A stretch of DNA of 38,054 nucleotides from the NCBI GenBank assembly GCA_028280285.1, contig JANQMA010000050.1:1-38054 (forward strand). The letters run 5' to 3'. The notes beneath the pieces are model-generated. The model was given only the letters and a program-made list of their open reading frames with translations. It did not search any database and was not told the DNA's origin. Below, piece after piece: positions 34,745-38,054 of this stretch; positions within the stretch are counted from its first letter, which is position 1, and each line of letters begins with the position of its first letter. This stretch comes from Candidatus Omnitrophota bacterium. GTDB taxonomy: Bacteria; Omnitrophota; Gorgyraeia; Zapsychrales; Zapsychraceae. Both the position numbers and the translations under genes were made by a program.

Positions 34745-37700
34745 ATGTTACGCCGTTTATGTGCCGCCATTACAGTTAGTATTTTTACCTTTACTACCAT
34801 TTTTAGCGCTCCTGCTTTTGCACAGGGGCCTGTCCTCAAGCTGCCTCCGGCCGGCAGCATGCTCACAACAACACCTATTTTTTATCCTATGCAGATTAAA
34901 GGGATAACCGTTTATCCCGATAATCCGCTTGCTTTTGATTTCATTGTTGAAACAGGGGATCAATTGTATTCTGATGACGAACTCAATAGTGAGGCTAAGC
35001 GCCTAATCAAATATTTTCTCGCCTCTCTGACAATTCCTGAGGATGAATTGTGGGTCAACTTGTCACCCTATGAAAAAGACCGCGTTATTCCCGAAAGCTT
35101 CGGGCAGACAGAGATGGGCCGCGATCTTTTGGCACAAGATTATATTCTTAAGCAATTAACCGCATCACTGATGTATCCGGAAGATGAGTTAGGCGAAAAG
35201 TTTTGGCATAAAGTCAGACAGCGTGTAAAACAACAATTCGGTGATGTTGAAATCCCGACCAATGTCTTTAGCAAAGTCTGGATCACACCCGATGCGGCAA
35301 AGTTGTATAAAACGGGCAATAGCATTTATGTTGTGAGTAGTCATTTGAAGGTGTTGCTTGAAGAAGACTATGTAGCTCTAGCGAATAGCGAACAGCGGAT
35401 AGCGGATAGTAGTACTCAGTTGTCAGCTGATAACTCCCTAGACGCTAAACGCTATCCGCTATACGCTAAAATCATTCGCGAAATCATCATCCCCGCCATT
35501 GAATCCGAAGTCAACAATGGCTCAACATTCACCCAACTACGCCAAATTTATAATTCTCTAATACTCGCCGCCTGGTACAAAACAAATCTGCGAAACACGC
35601 TCCTTTCTCAGGTCTATGTCGACCAAAACAAGACAAAAGGCGTCAATCACAATACACCGACGATTAATAACGAAATTTATGATCAATACCTCAAAGCCTT
35701 TAAGGCCGGCGTTTACGACTATATTAAAGAAGAGTATGATCCGGTTAAACAAGAGTTAATCCCCCGCAAATACTTCTCCGGCGGATTCGGCCGGGTTGAC
35801 ATGGCTCACCTGGCATCCAATGTCATCGATGGTGACCGTGCAGCCATATCCCGGGCAGATGCTATGAATTTAAATGCTAACGGGTCAGCCCTGAATTTTA
35901 CAATAAACCTTAATCCAGCAGAAACGGCAAGTGACTCAGCAAGTGTTACTACTAATCAAATGGCTCTTAAAAAGATTTTTTCTATTGGAGAGAATATGTT
36001 TAAGGCAATAGAGAAAGGAAAGTCTGAGATAAAGTATAACAGGTATCGGATGACTTCTCCCATGGAAACATCTTCAGGAAAAAATGAGGTTTATTTTAAT
36101 AACGGTTATTTTGGAATAAAGATATATCGAAGTGACGATATTTTAAATATTGATTTTATATTTAAAGAAAAAGTTTTTAATAAAGATTTACATAAAGAAG
36201 TATTTGATCAAGTACGGGATTACTTAAAAGAAATGTTTGAAAAAAATCCTTGGTTTGCTCAAAGGTATATATACATGTTTTCAAGCAGCGATTTTTTAAG
36301 CCTTCCTAATGAACATTATTCTTTAATGAAACTTCGGCTTAAGTCTGAGTGGAAAAGATACATGCTGACAAAGCGCAGACAGAAAAGAGAATCAAGACAG
36401 AATAGTAAAGAAAATTTAGGTCAAAACAGCTCATTTGATTTAGCAGCGTTGGATATTGATAATAAGCAAGATGATGAAAAACCGGTGGATTTTAATGAGA
36501 TTGATAATAGCAAAAGTTTAGGCGATATATCCAAGTTTGTCGGTAAGGTGTCCGACAATTTGTTAAGTGAAGATGACAAAAATCAAATAGCGAGTGCAGT
36601 ATTATTGGCCCCACGTAGTCGTCATTTTCACCTTGTAATGCAGGATGTCATGGAAAGGTTAACAAATGCTATAAAACAAAACGCTGCAGAAAACATGCCA
36701 TATGTTTATCAAAATCCGCCGGCGAATGGTGAAGAAAAAGGTCAAAAATATGTTCTAACATATGTTCTGGTTGACGGCAAAGTCAAGATCAAAATTGCCT
36801 CTGAAGGTGGGGATCTTAAGGGTGCCGAAGCAAACAACGGGTGGCGATCGTTGATGAAAATGTTGTTGGCTATGACGCAAACGGGTCAGAACAATGAAAG
36901 GCAAGATAATGCTGTTTTAGCAAGAACAGCTGCCTTGACCGCATTGGCGCTTATGATGATTAGTCCGGATGTGAGTGAGGCACAATATAAAAAAGACAAA
37001 GACCCATACAGGAACACGCGGGAGAGATATGTGGAGCGGCGAAACTTCCGTCCGACAGAAGGTCCGCGCTCTCTTAAGGAAAGAGATTATTTCTTACTTT
37101 TTTACGATCAGAATACTTTGGTGAAAACGATCGCCAATTTTATACGTAATCCAAGGCAAAGTAATGAAGACCGCCTCAAAAGGGATTTACTTGTTATATG
37201 GTCGCAAAACTTGGCTCGCCTGATGATGAAAGCTAAAAGAGCTAAAGGTAAAAATCAAGGGCAGTATTATGCGGAATTTTTAGATAAACCTGTATTAACC
37301 GGCCAAAGGGCAAATGACATTAGAGATGTGCTTGCAGAAATCAGTGCGCCGGATAGAGAGAAAAATTTAGATTCGGCGAAAAAATTAAAAGAATTGTTAG
37401 GAAAAAATTTTCTTATTAAAAGTTCAAGATTGACTCAAATGGCTATGAATAAGCTTGTTGAGTTAAACCTTGTTGCATCGGTCGATGAACAGGAACCTTT
37501 GGAAACATTTGGGGATTTTTTAGGCAAGTTGCTCGATCAAATCGAAGGAGAGAGCCTTTTTCTTTCTGAGGTAGCCGAAGAGTTAAGTGATTCTCAAGAG
37601 GCAGCCGAACAGGCTTTGGGTGAAACTGACGAATTTTCTCTTTGGGAGACAACCGATTCGGCCGCGATGAGCCACGATAATACCGTGCTTTTGGATTCGA

Positions 37701-38054
37701 CAACCATAGTCCGTTTTAAAGATATTGATAGTCAATTTAACCAATTGGACGATTTAATGGGGTTGCTTCGGTTTGTTCCACGAGCACTTCTTGATCAAAG
37801 AAAAAGGACTGGTATTCAAAAGTTTCTTGGCCAAATTCACAACACCAATATTTCTAAAAATTTGCATATAGCCGATAAGATTGCCGCTGGGCTAAGACGG
37901 GCTGTTGAACAGCACGCGGAGAAAGGAGAAGTATATTATTATGTAGACGCGCCTCAAGTCGGTAAATCTTTAAGAGAAGAATATAGGGTTCAGTATCTCT
38001 TTGATGAAAAAAAGGTCGAAATCAAATCGTTATCGTCCAGGGAAGTTGCTAAAG
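34745..38054 (+). CDS. Partial giant exported protein (>=1103 codons, open at window end), N-terminal paralog of 13161-22919
   Basis: Frame read open from ATG 34745 to 38054. MLRRLCAAITVSIFTFTTIFSAPAFAQG...WVNLSPYEKDRVIPESFGQTEMGRDLLAQDYILKQLTASLMYPEDELGEKFW aligns to WVNLSPYEKDRIIPEKFGQTEMGRDVLALDYMLKQLMSSLMYPEDELGQKFW. Confidence 0.9.
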   Translation, partial: MLRRLCAAITVSIFTFTTIFSAPAFAQGPVLKLPPAGSMLTTTPIFYPMQIKGITVYPDNPLAFDFIVETGDQLYSDDELNSEAKRLIKYFLASLTIPEDELWVNLSPYEKDRVIPESFGQTEMGRDLLAQDYILKQLTASLMYPEDELGEKFWHKVRQRVKQQFGDVEIPTNVFSKVWITPDAAKLYKTGNSIYVVSSHLKVLLEEDYVALANSEQRIADSSTQLSADNSLDAKRYPLYAKIIREIIIPAIESEVNNGSTFTQLRQIYNSLILAAWYKTNLRNTLLSQVYVDQNKTKGVNHNTPTINNEIYDQYLKAFKAGVYDYIKEEYDPVKQELIPRKYFSGGFGRVDMAHLASNVIDGDRAAISRADAMNLNANGSALNFTINLNPAETASDSASVTTNQMALKKIFSIGENMFKAIEKGKSEIKYNRYRMTSPMETSSGKNEVYFNNGYFGIKIYRSDDILNIDFIFKEKVFNKDLHKEVFDQVRDYLKEMFEKNPWFAQRYIYMFSSSDFLSLPNEHYSLMKLRLKSEWKRYMLTKRRQKRESRQNSKENLGQNSSFDLAALDIDNKQDDEKPVDFNEIDNSKSLGDISKFVGKVSDNLLSEDDKNQIASAVLLAPRSRHFHLVMQDVMERLTNAIKQNAAENMPYVYQNPPANGEEKGQKYVLTYVLVDGKVKIKIASEGGDLKGAEANNGWRSLMKMLLAMTQTGQNNERQDNAVLARTAALTALALMMISPDVSEAQYKKDKDPYRNTRERYVERRNFRPTEGPRSLKERDYFLLFYDQNTLVKTIANFIRNPRQSNEDRLKRDLLVIWSQNLARLMMKAKRAKGKNQGQYYAEFLDKPVLTGQRANDIRDVLAEISAPDREKNLDSAKKLKELLGKNFLIKSSRLTQMAMNKLVELNLVASVDEQEPLETFGDFLGKLLDQIEGESLFLSEVAEELSDSQEAAEQALGETDEFSLWETTDSAAMSHDNTVLLDSTTIVRFKDIDSQFNQLDDLMGLLRFVPRALLDQRKRTGIQKFLGQIHNTNISKNLHIADKIAAGLRRAVEQHAEKGEVYYYVDAPQVGKSLREEYRVQYLFDEKKVEIKSLSSREVAK
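35379..35468. repeat. Heptamer-built hairpin H (word ~TAGCGGA), in-frame inside the partial giant CDS
   Basis: tagcgaa-tagcgaa-cagcgga-tagcgga-tag versus reverse complement tagcgta-tagcgga-tagcgtt-tagcgtc-tag; inner near-palindrome agttgtcagctgataact. Confidence 0.8.

Overview
All 38 kb of convincing coding sequence lies on the + strand. Gene content and the style of the giant secreted proteins suggest an uncultured Omnitrophota (OP3)-like bacterium; this taxonomic call is inference only. Three accessory blocks stand out. (1) A two-gene coupled operon (349-12185): a 2.1-kaa secreted protein with polymorphic-toxin-like architecture, ending in an edema-factor/ExoY-like adenylyl cyclase-type domain plus a protein-kinase-like domain, followed by a 1868-aa secreted EF-hand/Cys-rich-repeat/subtilase protein. 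(2) A 3252-aa exported giant protein (13161-22919) with four REC-like domains joined by a recurring 'EA(A/E)TPGDAAAVT' linker. (3) A second, paralogous giant protein (34745 to beyond 38054) that runs off the window and is missing from the supplied ORF track. Between them are ordinary genes (ygfZ-like, gloA, PilZ, TPR, ridA, isocitrate dehydrogenase-like, DUF481-like, cystathionine gamma-synthase/lyase, membrane glycosyltransferase-like, an ECF sigma/anti-sigma/Spy-like operon, DoxX). The least explained non-coding signal is a set of at least seven hairpins. Each is built from imperfect tandem 7-mers (8-mers in one case), but most loci use a different word. Two different-word copies lie in-frame at the homologous position of the two giant paralogs. 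There is also a 271-bp nested inverted-repeat structure with a smaller relative at 33.9 kb, several perfect inverted repeats, and REP-like palindromes. No tRNA, rRNA, CRISPR array or transposase gene was identified.
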